The position numbers and the translations under genes were made by a program. 40,179 bases of DNA. Source: an uncultured Prevotellaceae bacterium. GTDB lineage: Bacteria; Bacteroidota; Bacteroidia; Bacteroidales; Muribaculaceae. The stretch lies in NCBI GenBank assembly GCA_946410125.1, contig CAMJZF010000010.1, positions 1 to 40,179 of the forward strand, read 5' to 3'. Each line of letters starts with the position of its first letter. Position 1 is the stretch's first letter. Below the pieces are notes generated by a model. The model ran no database searches. It was not told the DNA's origin and worked only from the letters and a program-made list of their open reading frames with translations. Shown here in pieces: positions 24,454 to 34,027 of the stretch.

Positions 24454-25494
24454 TCAATTATAAATGTTTAAATATAAATTTCTATAATCATCCATAGAGA
24501 CTTTGTGCTCCTTATTATTTGGGGCATTATCGGTCGTTACTGTGACTATAGCTTCTACCAGACTGCCTGCATCTCGATTCTTAAACAGAATTGTGCCCGA
24601 AGGGCGGTTAATGACATCCGATGCAATAACTGTTTTACCAAAGAACAAAGCTTCCCTTATCGTTAACGCATCACCATCGGTATTGGTAGCCCTTAATACT
24701 ATATCACTAAGATTTATCAGTTTAACAAAAGACAACCCCGATTCCCAAATCAGGACATTGTCTTCCAAATTATGACTTTTAATGAAGTCCTTGTAGACTT
24801 CTAAGAGTTCTCTATTAGAATTATTATCAGCCACCACAAATAACAGATAATAGTTCTTCTTTGTCGCAACAAGTGATTTCATTGCCTCAAGGCACAAGTC
24901 AAGGCCATATAAATCGCAACCATCATGCATTGCAAGATTACCCGCATTGGATACCATGATCACTGAATCTTTACTACATCGGCACTTATCAATCCACCCT
25001 AAAATCTCTTGAGGCAGTTCGGGTTCGTTGTCAATTACCGGTGGTATAAATGCAGGTATTAATTGCAGGCTTTTTACTGTGTCCTTGAAGATATTATAGC
25101 ATTTTTCATTGACAACAATTAATGAGTCGCATTTCTTGACAAAGAGCTTTGTTAGTGACAGGCATTTCTCTCTTGTAACGTCGCGATGAATGGTTACTAT
25201 TGTTTTCTTGCCAAAGACCAACTTACACATCACAATATGGAAAATGCGCAGTAAAAGAGAGCCACTGTGAATGTGGATAATATTAGAGCTCTTAACTAAA
25301 CTAAAGTATTTAATTAAATTAAAGGAACGCAAATTGAACATTCCCTCATATTTTGTTCTGCCTTCATCAATATATTGAATATCAAACAAGTCTTTCAACA
25401 AAAATGATAAGCGTCTTATATGAACAGCAACCCCACCTACCGCAAGCGGAGATGGGCCAATAATCAATAACTTATTATTTTTTTTGTCTTTCAT
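24454..25494 (-). CDS. Glycosyltransferase family 4-like
   Basis: The 346-residue GT-B protein begins with LLIIGPSPLAVGGVAVHIRRL (glycine-rich acceptor loop). It has IIHIHSG and VTIHRDV strands typical of the N-terminal Rossmann domain. The C-terminal donor domain has GCDLYGLDLCLEAM and ATNTDGDALTIREALFFGKTV, with the Glu of the retaining GT4 E-x7-E region reduced to one clear Glu. It should transfer a sugar to a lipid-linked acceptor in the cytoplasm. It is in the middle of the operon, 78 nt after the membrane sulfatase-fold gene. Sugar specificity cannot be read. Confidence 0.88.
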   Translation of the reverse strand: MKDKKNNKLLIIGPSPLAVGGVAVHIRRLSFLLKDLFDIQYIDEGRTKYEGMFNLRSFNLIKYFSLVKSSNIIHIHSGSLLLRIFHIVMCKLVFGKKTIVTIHRDVTREKCLSLTKLFVKKCDSLIVVNEKCYNIFKDTVKSLQLIPAFIPPVIDNEPELPQEILGWIDKCRCSKDSVIMVSNAGNLAMHDGCDLYGLDLCLEAMKSLVATKKNYYLLFVVADNNSNRELLEVYKDFIKSHNLEDNVLIWESGLSFVKLINLSDIVLRATNTDGDALTIREALFFGKTVIASDVINRPSGTILFKNRDAGSLVEAIVTVTTDNAPNNKEHKVSMDDYRNLYLNIYN

Positions 25495-25572
25495 GGTCTA
25501 TATCACAATGCTTTCGCTAACTTATTTCCAAAACCGCCTATATTCTTTCACTCATCTACGAAACATAAATTA

Positions 25573-27363
25573 TTATTCTATAAAATATTTCTTTTCACCT
25601 GCATAAATAACACGTTTCGATTGTATAAAAGAGTTATCTATTACATCATTGTGACAATTATAATAATCTGTCTCTATTCTACCTATATGAAACAAAGTGT
25701 TACTTAATCGGTCTAATCCAAAATGGCGCTCGGTTGCCTTGAATATTTTTGCTGTTTCCTCTGGGTACTGTTCTTTGTATCTATCAGATAGCCAAACAAC
25801 AAAAGGCACTCTGTATATTGCATTCACAAGGTTTTCATCAACAACATTACCTAATACTCTTCCATAATGATCTCGGTAGTCATAGACTTCTTCTCCATGA
25901 TCGGAAAAATAAAATAGAATAGATGATGTCTTTTCTATTTTATTAATTATCTCACTCAAAACATAATCATTATATCTTGTTGCATTGTCATATTCAGCAA
26001 TCTTTTTTTTCTTCTTTTTCGTCAAATATGAATCTTTTCTTTTTATCGAGTCGATTGTGAAATACTGGAATTCTTTGGGATACCTGGATTTCGCATCAAA
26101 ATGTTGTCCGTTTAAATGAAAGATAACTAAATTTCTTCCTTTACTAATGTCAACGTCAAAGGTTTTTATAAAATCTGCATCATATTGAGAACATGATGAA
26201 TTTATCTTATCGTATGCAACATCTTTAATACTTTCGGCATAGAGGAATGAATTTAAGGCAAATGTTAAATTTGAATTTGGGAATAATGAGCGCTGGTTGT
26301 CCCACATATAAACATTAAAACCTGCTTTCCGAAAAATTGTCATGAACAAAGGATATTCGCACCAGGATTCTCCTTGGGAGAGATTGTTGCAACTTAATAT
26401 ATTTTTTACCGACAAACTTGTCTGGCTATATTGGCTTAAGACATCTTTAAAAACAGCCAAGTGACCTGTTTCTTGCTCTTTCGACAAGTAGGGATTTGTA
26501 TTTAACGAGTAACCATAAATTGAAGAATGTGACCGAATATGAGACTCACCAATAACAACAACAATATTTAGTGGCAAGGTATCATTGCAAGTAATTGCTG
26601 GACCATTAATTATACTTTTATTTTTATTTATAGCCTTTTCAACTTCACCTTTTGCCGACGATAAAACTTTAAATCCAACAAAACTTTTAGTAATGGGATC
26701 CAAAAATTTATGTTTCTGAGCATAAGTATTTATTTCTTCTACTCCTTCATCAAGATTAAACATTTTCACCATCACACACGACTCATATATTCCAACTAAA
26801 ATCAATACCGTCCCAACAACCGAAGATAATACCCAAATGCTTTTATGAACATTGCGATGACGTATTCGTGAATAAACATGTTCCAATGCTATTGCAATTA
26901 ATATGTAGATAAATACTCGCAAATACGCATAGAGGCTATTAGTTGAAAAAAGATAAATCTTAAAAAAATCGCTCGTCTCATGAGAATTTGTTTCGGCTAT
27001 CAATCTAAACACTTCGGCTCCAGGATGAGCATTAAAATTGTATAGAAGAAACAAATCAAACAACGCAATAATAAAGACCACACAATAAGCTATATATTTG
27101 GCATATAGCTTATTACACTTATCAACAATAAACGTCAACAGATAACTTAATACTCCAACTATACACAGACGCTCAATTATTCCAATAATACCGCCTTGTA
27201 TACCACTATATACTTCTCCTCCACCTGCTGCCGACAAATTCTGATTATTGACAATTCCAAATTTCATTGTCAATAACAACGAAAAGAACGTGACAATAAA
27301 AAGAGGTAATTGCCGTATAATTGGCCCACCAATTTTTTCAGAATATAACTTCAGTACTTTCAT
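25573..27363 (-). CDS. Membrane phosphoethanolamine transferase-like (EptA/sulfatase fold)
   Basis: The 596-residue protein has five N-terminal membrane helices (about residues 18-200) and a periplasmic alkaline-phosphatase-fold domain. Metal and nucleophile motifs are VVVIGESHIRSHSSIYGYS (Glu273), the probable nucleophile Thr315 in SQYSQTSLSV, and FYFSDHGEEVYDYRDHYGR with metal-binding Asp/His near residue 490-505. EptA-like enzymes transfer phosphoethanolamine from phosphatidylethanolamine to lipid A or glycans. Its place inside the operon suggests that it decorates the exported glycan or its lipid anchor. A lysine-rich stretch is encoded by a long A/T tract (26001-26020), a site where frameshift by slippage could occur. 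Confidence 0.87.
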   Translation of the reverse strand: MKVLKLYSEKIGGPIIRQLPLFIVTFFSLLLTMKFGIVNNQNLSAAGGGEVYSGIQGGIIGIIERLCIVGVLSYLLTFIVDKCNKLYAKYIAYCVVFIIALFDLFLLYNFNAHPGAEVFRLIAETNSHETSDFFKIYLFSTNSLYAYLRVFIYILIAIALEHVYSRIRHRNVHKSIWVLSSVVGTVLILVGIYESCVMVKMFNLDEGVEEINTYAQKHKFLDPITKSFVGFKVLSSAKGEVEKAINKNKSIINGPAITCNDTLPLNIVVVIGESHIRSHSSIYGYSLNTNPYLSKEQETGHLAVFKDVLSQYSQTSLSVKNILSCNNLSQGESWCEYPLFMTIFRKAGFNVYMWDNQRSLFPNSNLTFALNSFLYAESIKDVAYDKINSSCSQYDADFIKTFDVDISKGRNLVIFHLNGQHFDAKSRYPKEFQYFTIDSIKRKDSYLTKKKKKKIAEYDNATRYNDYVLSEIINKIEKTSSILFYFSDHGEEVYDYRDHYGRVLGNVVDENLVNAIYRVPFVVWLSDRYKEQYPEETAKIFKATERHFGLDRLSNTLFHIGRIETDYYNCHNDVIDNSFIQSKRVIYAGEKKYFIE

Positions 27364-27393
27364 AAAAAAATACCAACCTGAACTACCTTATAA

Positions 27394-28362
27394 TCAACCT
27401 TTTAGTTTCTTCAATGCCCTGAGTAATTTCACACCACACATAAAGTTGTTCAAATATAAAAGCACTATTAGCTTATAGTGAATTGGCAGATTCTTATGCC
27501 TTAGAATCTGTTTCTTATCAAATGTAAACACATCAAGGTTCTTTTTCACATCATCCAAATCACTATAGAAAAGATTTCTTCCTAATCGACCAATCTTAAA
27601 TTTATCAAACGATTCCAATACCTGCGGCAATTCAATCTCATTACGTTCAAAGAAGTCTTTGAAGAGATTGATTATCTTTATGTCATTTATCATGGGATAA
27701 ACACTTTTTGAAAGACTGCCTTCTACTGTGCGGTTATAGTAATAAAGTGTTTCGTCAATAAATGAAATTTTATTCATGAACATCAGGCTCTCTAACAAGA
27801 TTGTCATGTCATCACCCATGTTGATGCCTGGAACTGGATAAATATTATGATCTGCTACTATTTTGCGTCTAATCAATTTGTTTGATACACCGGCATGAAT
27901 TTCACCGGTTAATATCTTTGACACAAAATCTAAATTGTCTTTGGGTGGATAGTTTTTTACGACAACACGTTTGGTAGAAAATATTTTGCAAATGTTGCAA
28001 ACTACCATGTCGGCATCATCTTGCTTGGCTTTTTCAGCAAGTCGTTCTACCATTGTGCTTTCAACATAATCGTCGCTGTCTATCTGAAGAATATAGTCAC
28101 CCGTTGCAATTTTCATGCCCTCACGTCGAGCAGCGGCACTTCCCATATTAAATTCATTGTAGATAAACCTCACTTTATAAGCAATGTGAGGATACTCTAC
28201 AAGTATACGCTTAACGATATCTATGCTCGCATCTTTTCCACAATCATCAACAATTATTATTTCAAGATTTTCAAATGTTTGGTCTAAGACCGACCTTATA
28301 CATTTTTCAATATATTTTTCACTTTTATAAACTGGTATTATAATTGAAACTAACATACACAA
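27394..28362 (-). CDS. Glycosyltransferase family 2
   Basis: The 322-residue GT-A protein starts MCMLVSIIIPVYKSEKYI; an alternative start two codons later (MLVSIII) is equally plausible. The IIVDDCGKDAS acidic loop and the metal-binding DSDDYVES (95-102) are present. The C-terminal domain has a FYSDLDDVKKNLD segment. It should add one sugar of the repeat unit at the cytoplasmic face. It lies 3 nt after the polymerase gene, implying translational coupling. Confidence 0.92.
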   Translation of the reverse strand: MCMLVSIIIPVYKSEKYIEKCIRSVLDQTFENLEIIIVDDCGKDASIDIVKRILVEYPHIAYKVRFIYNEFNMGSAAARREGMKIATGDYILQIDSDDYVESTMVERLAEKAKQDDADMVVCNICKIFSTKRVVVKNYPPKDNLDFVSKILTGEIHAGVSNKLIRRKIVADHNIYPVPGINMGDDMTILLESLMFMNKISFIDETLYYYNRTVEGSLSKSVYPMINDIKIINLFKDFFERNEIELPQVLESFDKFKIGRLGRNLFYSDLDDVKKNLDVFTFDKKQILRHKNLPIHYKLIVLLYLNNFMCGVKLLRALKKLKG

Positions 28363-28365
28363 AAG

Positions 28366-29538
28366 TTATAATGTAGGGATAAAAAAGAAGTGATATAAGT
28401 AATATTGATAGGAATAATGAGGAATGTAAACCATCTTGTATACATCAATAAAACTATGAGAATAAGCAACTATTGATAATAATATTGCTAATGCATATTT
28501 TTTGTTTTTTATAAAGTACACCATCATATAAGCGTCCATAATCAAATAGAATACTATAAAATAATCAATGGGACGAAGTATGAAGTGCGTGGTATTGATA
28601 AGCAGGTTACTTAAACACATGCCTATAAATGCCATAATAAAAAAGTAGGGTAACAAAGTGTCGGTTTTAAAATACTTTTTCATCTCAGGATAGAAGTATA
28701 ACATTAGCACATTGGTTACCAATATTGAAACTCTACTGATACCCCAGTTTACAGACCTTAGTGTTCCACCCACATTGGGATCGCATTGATTGCCGTAATT
28801 GCTGTATCCTGTTAAGTCAAGGAACCACTGATAATTAGTAAACCAGTCAATCCAGAATGGAGAAGAACCAACAAGCACAAAAGCCCCAAATATACCCATC
28901 AGCAGCCACCTGTTCGGGGCTTTATCTCTTATCTTTATAAATCCAATAAGAAATACGGGAAGTAGGATTAAGACCGATTTGTGAATGAATGCACACAATA
29001 AGACTATCATCACATAAGGCAGGAACTTGCGGTCTCTTATAAATGGTATTAATGATACAAAAACGCACACTGCCACACTTTGTCTTATTGAGTTCATCCA
29101 GCTCAAGAAGAATGGACCGCACATTATACCAAGGCCCACCCAACACAAAAGGTGCTTATGATTTCTTAATCCAAAGTATAAAAATCCTATTTGCAGGATA
29201 GCCCAAAAGGCAAAATAAAAGAAATAATGAATATGGCACCACGCGAATAATTTTGAAATCCACTCAAAGCCATATTCAAAGTTGGTTCGACTAAACTCTC
29301 CTGTCTTTACCAAATTAAGATACTGGTCTAAATACATTTTATGATCAAAACCAGTATGATAACGGGCACCTGCAATAAAAGCAAACAGCAACAGTGATAA
29401 TATAATTTCCCAACTATAAAATGGCAAATTATTGCCACCTTGCAATAATTGCTGTTGCTCACGCCTGTTGACATGCCACCCCAGGAAGAAAAGGGATGCA
29501 CCAGTGAGAGAATATACGAGAAGACTTAGCAACATCAC
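28366..29538 (-). CDS. EpsG-like polysaccharide polymerase (Wzy function)
   Basis: The 390-residue protein has about 10-12 membrane segments and the EpsG family features: AGARYHTGFDHKMYLDQY (about 56-73), NFEYGFEWISKLF and SWMNSIRQSVAVCVFVSL (about 143-160). EpsG-type proteins act as Wzy-like polymerases joining lipid-linked repeats in the periplasm. Its start overlaps the end of the dehydrogenase gene by 4 bp (ATGA-type coupling). A second polymerase-like gene at 35599 is unexplained. Confidence 0.85.
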   Translation of the reverse strand: MMLLSLLVYSLTGASLFFLGWHVNRREQQQLLQGGNNLPFYSWEIILSLLLFAFIAGARYHTGFDHKMYLDQYLNLVKTGEFSRTNFEYGFEWISKLFAWCHIHYFFYFAFWAILQIGFLYFGLRNHKHLLCWVGLGIMCGPFFLSWMNSIRQSVAVCVFVSLIPFIRDRKFLPYVMIVLLCAFIHKSVLILLPVFLIGFIKIRDKAPNRWLLMGIFGAFVLVGSSPFWIDWFTNYQWFLDLTGYSNYGNQCDPNVGGTLRSVNWGISRVSILVTNVLMLYFYPEMKKYFKTDTLLPYFFIMAFIGMCLSNLLINTTHFILRPIDYFIVFYLIMDAYMMVYFIKNKKYALAILLSIVAYSHSFIDVYKMVYIPHYSYQYYLYHFFFIPTL

Positions 29539-30740
29539 TTTCTAAAGATGCCACAAAAGTCTAAAATAACTTTATCATTTCGCCACTCAAGTGTTTTAAA
29601 CTCTTTGTGGGCAGTTAAGAACACTACAATGTCGGCCTGCTCATAAGCTTGCCTATAAGGCGTAAGCTTAAAAACATCATGTTCCTTGATGTTTGGCTCA
29701 ACAACCAGTATATCAACGGTGGCATTGGCGTGCATAACCTCAGTAGTGATAAGCTTGGATGGTGACTCTCTTAAATCATCAATATTAGGCTTAAATGCAA
29801 GTCCCATCATGGCCACAACAGGCTTTCGGTTGTTTTTGAGTTCAAACTCAAGTATAGCATTCTTAACCTTCTCGGCACACCATTGTGCCTTGTAATTGTT
29901 TATTTCTCGTGCCTTAGCAATAATTTGAGCCTGCGCGGGATAAGCAGCTGTGATGAAATAAGGATCTACTGCAATACAGTGTCCCCCCACTCCACAACCA
30001 GGCTGGAGAATATTAACGCGAGGATGTTTGTTGGCCAAATCTATTAAGTTCCAAACATTAATATCAGCCTGCTCACAAATCATCGACAGCTCATTGGCAA
30101 ATGCAATCTGAACATCGCGACTTGAGTTCTCGGTCAACTTGCAAAGTTCGGCAGTGCGCGCATTTGTTGGGTGAAGCTCTCCTGTCACAAATTTAGAGTA
30201 AACCTCAATGGCATGACTCGTCGACACTTCATCGACACCGCCAATCACTCGGTCATTGTTCACAAGTTCATATATAACATTTCCGGGAAGAACTCGCTCC
30301 GGGCAATAGGCAATATGAATCAAGCCACGAAGTTCTGCCCTCTCTTTATAGATAATTTCAGCCATTTGTTCAGTTGTCCCAACTGGCGAAGTCGACTCTA
30401 TAACAAATAGATCACCTTCTTTAAGAAGAGGTATCAATGTGCGAGTGGCATTCTCAACATAAGAGATGTCGGGCTGATGATTCTCCTTGAATGGTGTAGG
30501 CACCACAACAAAATACACATCACTTACTTCGGGACTGGATATAGCTTTAAATCTTCCCGATTCAAGAACGTCTTGAAGCATTTCTTGCAAACCAGGCTCA
30601 ACAATGTGGAGATGACCTGCATTGGTTTGCTCAACGACTTTGACATTGATATCTACTCCAACCACCTCAATGCCACTCTTGGCGGCTATTATTGCTGTTG
30701 GTAGGCCTATATAGCCTAATCCCATAAAACACGCTTTCAT
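29535..30740 (-). CDS. wecC: UDP-N-acetyl-D-mannosamine dehydrogenase-type enzyme
   Basis: The 401-residue nucleotide-sugar 6-dehydrogenase has the NAD-binding GLGYIGLPTA (7-16), ESTSPVGTTE (115-124), YCPERVLPG (145-153), the LTENSSRDVQIAFANEL helix and the catalytic GCGVGGHCIAVDPYF with Cys255. The segment pattern and length match WecC, which oxidises UDP-ManNAc to UDP-ManNAcA with two NAD+. Use of UDP-GlcNAc or another UDP-HexNAc cannot be excluded. No UDP-GlcNAc 2-epimerase (WecB) is in the window, so the ManNAc supply must come from elsewhere. It overlaps the EpsG gene by 4 bp. Confidence 0.9.
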   Translation of the reverse strand: MKACFMGLGYIGLPTAIIAAKSGIEVVGVDINVKVVEQTNAGHLHIVEPGLQEMLQDVLESGRFKAISSPEVSDVYFVVVPTPFKENHQPDISYVENATRTLIPLLKEGDLFVIESTSPVGTTEQMAEIIYKERAELRGLIHIAYCPERVLPGNVIYELVNNDRVIGGVDEVSTSHAIEVYSKFVTGELHPTNARTAELCKLTENSSRDVQIAFANELSMICEQADINVWNLIDLANKHPRVNILQPGCGVGGHCIAVDPYFITAAYPAQAQIIAKAREINNYKAQWCAEKVKNAILEFELKNNRKPVVAMMGLAFKPNIDDLRESPSKLITTEVMHANATVDILVVEPNIKEHDVFKLTPYRQAYEQADIVVFLTAHKEFKTLEWRNDKVILDFCGIFRK

Positions 30741-30774
30741 ATAAACTAAATAACGGTTTTAATAACTGGATAGC

Positions 30775-33201
30775 TTATTTTTTCTTTTTCTTGCTATTGC
30801 TGTTGCCATAACCGTAACCGTAGCCATAACCGTAGCCATAGCCATAACGACGATAACCGTAGCCATAACCATTTGACTCTTCGGTTGTTCCGTTAAGCAA
30901 CATAACCATGTTTTTGAATCGCTTCTCTGTATAGAATTTCTCAATCTCTGGCAACATGTGTCGGTCAAGCAATCCTGACCTAAGCACGTAGACTGTGATA
31001 TCACAAAGATTATTGATAATCGAAGCGTCGGCAACAATGTCGATAGGAGGACAGTCGATGACTATCAAGTCATATTGACTGCGCATTTCGGTCAACAACG
31101 TTGACAGACGTTCGCTGAACAGCAACTCGGTTGGGTTGGGGGGAATCGTACCAACAGGCAACACATCAAGATTTTGATGTATACGCCCCTTAACCATTAC
31201 GTCCTCAACCTTTTCATACTGCCCATTTAGATAATCGGATATACCGCGCTGAGGCGAGTCAACAAATGTCGACATTGAGGCTTTTCGCAAATCCAAGTCA
31301 ATTAGCAATGTCTTGTTCCCCTTGATTGCGAAACTTGTTGCCAAGTTGGTTGAGATAAACGTCTTACCTGAACCCACATTTGACGAGGTTAGCATCATCA
31401 CCTTATGTTCTTTACCAAGAACAAACTCAAGATTGGTACGAACCACACGGAAGGCCTCATTAATATTGTTACCATTCTTCTCCTGAACAACAATCTCACG
31501 AACCTCTTTTCTCTTGTTGAACATGGCAAGCAACCCTTTGCGCTTGCGGTATGAGAGTGGAATCTCTCCAACAAATGGCATTGAGAGTTCGTCTATATCT
31601 TTACGTCCACGAACCTTGGTGTTCATGTTGTTGACAATAAACAGTATTACCATTGGAACAAAAATGCCAAACAACAATGCCATAATAAGAATATTGATTC
31701 TTACGGGTGAAGAAGGATGGCGTGAGCCTGATGGGGGAGTCAATAACTTTGTGTTATAGGCTGTATAGGCTTTTGAAAGCTGATTTTCTTCGCGTTTCTG
31801 CAACAAGAACAGGTATAGTTGCTCCTTAACTTTTTGCTGGCGTTCTACACTCAACAGGTCTTTTGCAAGATTTGGACTTGAAGTGATTCGCTCTGATGTT
31901 TGAGTTTTTGATGCCTCCAGAGCACGCTTTCGGTCATTTAAAGTTGATACTACAGTATTTAAAGATGTAATAATCGATGAGCGTATCGAATTAATTTGAT
32001 TGTCAAGGTCTTGAATCAATGGGTTGCTCGTGCCGCTATTTTCAACGAGACTGTTGCGCTGAACTACCTTATCATTATAATCCTTAATTTGACTGGCAAC
32101 AGCCGAATTGTCAATTCCTGAATTAGCGGGCAACACCTCAAACCTTCGTCCTGCCAGTTGACCCTTAATTAGATTTGCCATATAAATTTGGTTATCAAGG
32201 TCCAAGAGTTGCTGGCTGGTATTTTCCATCTTGTTAAGGTTGATACCGGTAGCAATTGAAAGATCGGGCGTTGCAGTTGCACTCTTATGTTGAGCTATGT
32301 CGGCATCCACATTACCAAGATCATTTTCTATCGTTCGAAGTTCCTCATCGATAAAGTCACTGGTACTGATAGCCTGTTTATTGATATCTTCAACCCATTT
32401 CCTGTTGTAGACCTCAAAGAGCTCGTTAAGCACGTCTTCGGCTCTTTCGGCACTAACGTCTTGAATAGCGATATCTACCACCGATGCGCGTTCTTGATTC
32501 AAATCAACCGAAAGTTTTGCGGCATAGGCATTAGCAACGTCGGTCAACCTATTTTTATACACACGAATAGGATGGTCATATTTTCCAATATATGAACCAG
32601 TGGGCGAAACAAGTACCTGACCTATTGGGGTCTTGACTATTTCTCCTAATTTTCCATTAACTACACTCTTGTCAATTTCTGAAATACTTGAAGATGAGAA
32701 ATTGGTAAGTTGTATTCTATTATTTGGCTCTATCGTCAATTCAAATGAAGCATGGTCGTCAGGGTCAATATCAGGCAATGCAACAACCACTGGGAGAGTT
32801 TTTCCATAGAGAGTCAACTCATGGTACTTTCCATCGGTCTTGTAATTCATATCCAAATGCAAGTCCTTAACGACATCAAGCATATAAGATGGTGATTTAA
32901 GACTTATCATTTCGTTATAGATATTCATCTTGCTGTTAATCCTCATGCCAAAATCAGAGAACTGACTGAACTCATTCGACAATGTATTGGCTTTGGCATC
33001 ATCCTTAATCAAGATTGAGGCACGCCTGCTATAAGAAGGCGTCGCAAACAGCAAGTACAGGAATGCAAGAACAAATGCTATTACAAGTGAAACAGCAAAC
33101 CAGCTCCACTTCGACAAGCACATGTAAAGCCAATTTCGGATTTTCTCAAAATCCTCATTCTTTGAAACAGTTATTTCCTTGGTTTTATATTCGTTGACCA
33201 T
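30775..33201 (-). CDS. wzc: Wzc-like polysaccharide co-polymerase with tyrosine autokinase
   Basis: The 808-residue inner-membrane protein has a Wzz chain-length domain between two membrane helices (about residues 34-53 and 505-528). The periplasmic part is coiled-coil rich. The cytoplasmic BY-kinase domain has Walker A TSSNVGSGKT (Lys613), Walker A' LLIDLDLR (632-639) and Walker B LIVIDCPP (711-718). The tail is unusual: ten tyrosines in near-perfect Gly-Tyr alternation (about 777-798) followed by NSNSKKKKK. Wzc autophosphorylation on a C-terminal Tyr cluster controls polymer length and export. The tail is encoded by degenerate GGY-TAY hexamers, so its length may vary. It is 10 nt from the Wza gene. 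Confidence 0.95.
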   Translation of the reverse strand: MVNEYKTKEITVSKNEDFEKIRNWLYMCLSKWSWFAVSLVIAFVLAFLYLLFATPSYSRRASILIKDDAKANTLSNEFSQFSDFGMRINSKMNIYNEMISLKSPSYMLDVVKDLHLDMNYKTDGKYHELTLYGKTLPVVVALPDIDPDDHASFELTIEPNNRIQLTNFSSSSISEIDKSVVNGKLGEIVKTPIGQVLVSPTGSYIGKYDHPIRVYKNRLTDVANAYAAKLSVDLNQERASVVDIAIQDVSAERAEDVLNELFEVYNRKWVEDINKQAISTSDFIDEELRTIENDLGNVDADIAQHKSATATPDLSIATGINLNKMENTSQQLLDLDNQIYMANLIKGQLAGRRFEVLPANSGIDNSAVASQIKDYNDKVVQRNSLVENSGTSNPLIQDLDNQINSIRSSIITSLNTVVSTLNDRKRALEASKTQTSERITSSPNLAKDLLSVERQQKVKEQLYLFLLQKREENQLSKAYTAYNTKLLTPPSGSRHPSSPVRINILIMALLFGIFVPMVILFIVNNMNTKVRGRKDIDELSMPFVGEIPLSYRKRKGLLAMFNKRKEVREIVVQEKNGNNINEAFRVVRTNLEFVLGKEHKVMMLTSSNVGSGKTFISTNLATSFAIKGNKTLLIDLDLRKASMSTFVDSPQRGISDYLNGQYEKVEDVMVKGRIHQNLDVLPVGTIPPNPTELLFSERLSTLLTEMRSQYDLIVIDCPPIDIVADASIINNLCDITVYVLRSGLLDRHMLPEIEKFYTEKRFKNMVMLLNGTTEESNGYGYGYRRYGYGYGYGYGYGYGNSNSKKKKK
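30789..30874. repeat. Degenerate hexamer tract coding the Wzc Gly-Tyr tail
   Basis: On the plus strand, units CCATAA, CCGTAA, CCGTAG and CCATAG alternate for about 80 nt, interrupted by an ACGACG (Arg-Arg) segment. Each six bases encode one Gly-Tyr pair on the minus strand, so gain or loss of a unit keeps the frame. Confidence 0.75.
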
Positions 33202-33211
33202 TGTGAAAATT

Positions 33212-34027
33212 CTATTTAAAGATTAATACCGATATTGTTGTAAGCAGTGAGGCTAATGAAATCCAAAGCGATGGTTGCAAGAATGTATTGCCCATTGCGG
33301 TTGATTCGCGAGCTTTCTTGTCGTTTGGTTCTATAAAAATCACATCACCCTGCTTTAAATAATATACTGGTGACGCATAGAGGTTTCTAAGATTTGTAAG
33401 GTCTATTCTATAGGCCATCTCTTTGCCATCTTCTTCTCGCATAACAAGCACATTCTCGCGCTTGCCATAAATTGTGAGGTCACCGGCACGGCTTATCGCA
33501 TCTATAAGTGTGGTCTTGTCGTGATCCATAACAAAGCGTCCAGGAGAATTCACTTCACCTAAAACCGAGAAGCACATATCAAGGAAATCCACTGTAACTA
33601 CAGGGTCTTTAAGTAAAGACCGGGAAATTAACTCATGTTTTACATAATCGGCAACTTCACGACGGGTTTTCCCCACGAGATTGATTTTGCCTAAAACAGG
33701 AAAGTCTATTTCTCCATTCTCATCAACTGTATAGCTTGCAACCTGGCTGGTTGTAAGATTTGCTTCACTCCTCGATGTTGAGTAACGACCCACAATCTGA
33801 AGATTAAAGAGATAAGCTAAGCCTGGATCTTTGCTGCCAACAAGGATTGATAACCTGTCACCAGGTTGCACTGTTAACAATTTGGGAGTTTGCAACTCTT
33901 GGATTTGACCTGATTGAACATCTTGAAAATATCCAAGTTTTGGCGCCTGACATGAGTTGAAAAACAAAGCCAGAATAAATATCAGAAGTGATGATTTTAA
34001 ATAATGTTGAATGGAACAATTTCTCAT
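33212..34027 (-). CDS. wza: Outer-membrane polysaccharide export lipoprotein (Wza-like)
   Basis: The 271-residue protein has a lipoprotein signal peptide with lipobox FFNSC (Cys26). A poly-export (BexD/CtrA) domain contains LLTVQPGDRLSILVGSK and YTVDENGEIDFPVLGKINLVG, and an SLBB-type segment contains FSVLGEVNSPGRF. A final hydrophobic segment (LWISLASLLTTISVLIF) ends the chain and may be the outer-membrane helix. It should form the export channel with Wzc. Its ATG overlaps the upstream gene by 4 bp, and the Wzc gene follows after 10 nt. Confidence 0.95.
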   Translation of the reverse strand: MRNCSIQHYLKSSLLIFILALFFNSCQAPKLGYFQDVQSGQIQELQTPKLLTVQPGDRLSILVGSKDPGLAYLFNLQIVGRYSTSRSEANLTTSQVASYTVDENGEIDFPVLGKINLVGKTRREVADYVKHELISRSLLKDPVVTVDFLDMCFSVLGEVNSPGRFVMDHDKTTLIDAISRAGDLTIYGKRENVLVMREEDGKEMAYRIDLTNLRNLYASPVYYLKQGDVIFIEPNDKKARESTAMGNTFLQPSLWISLASLLTTISVLIFK

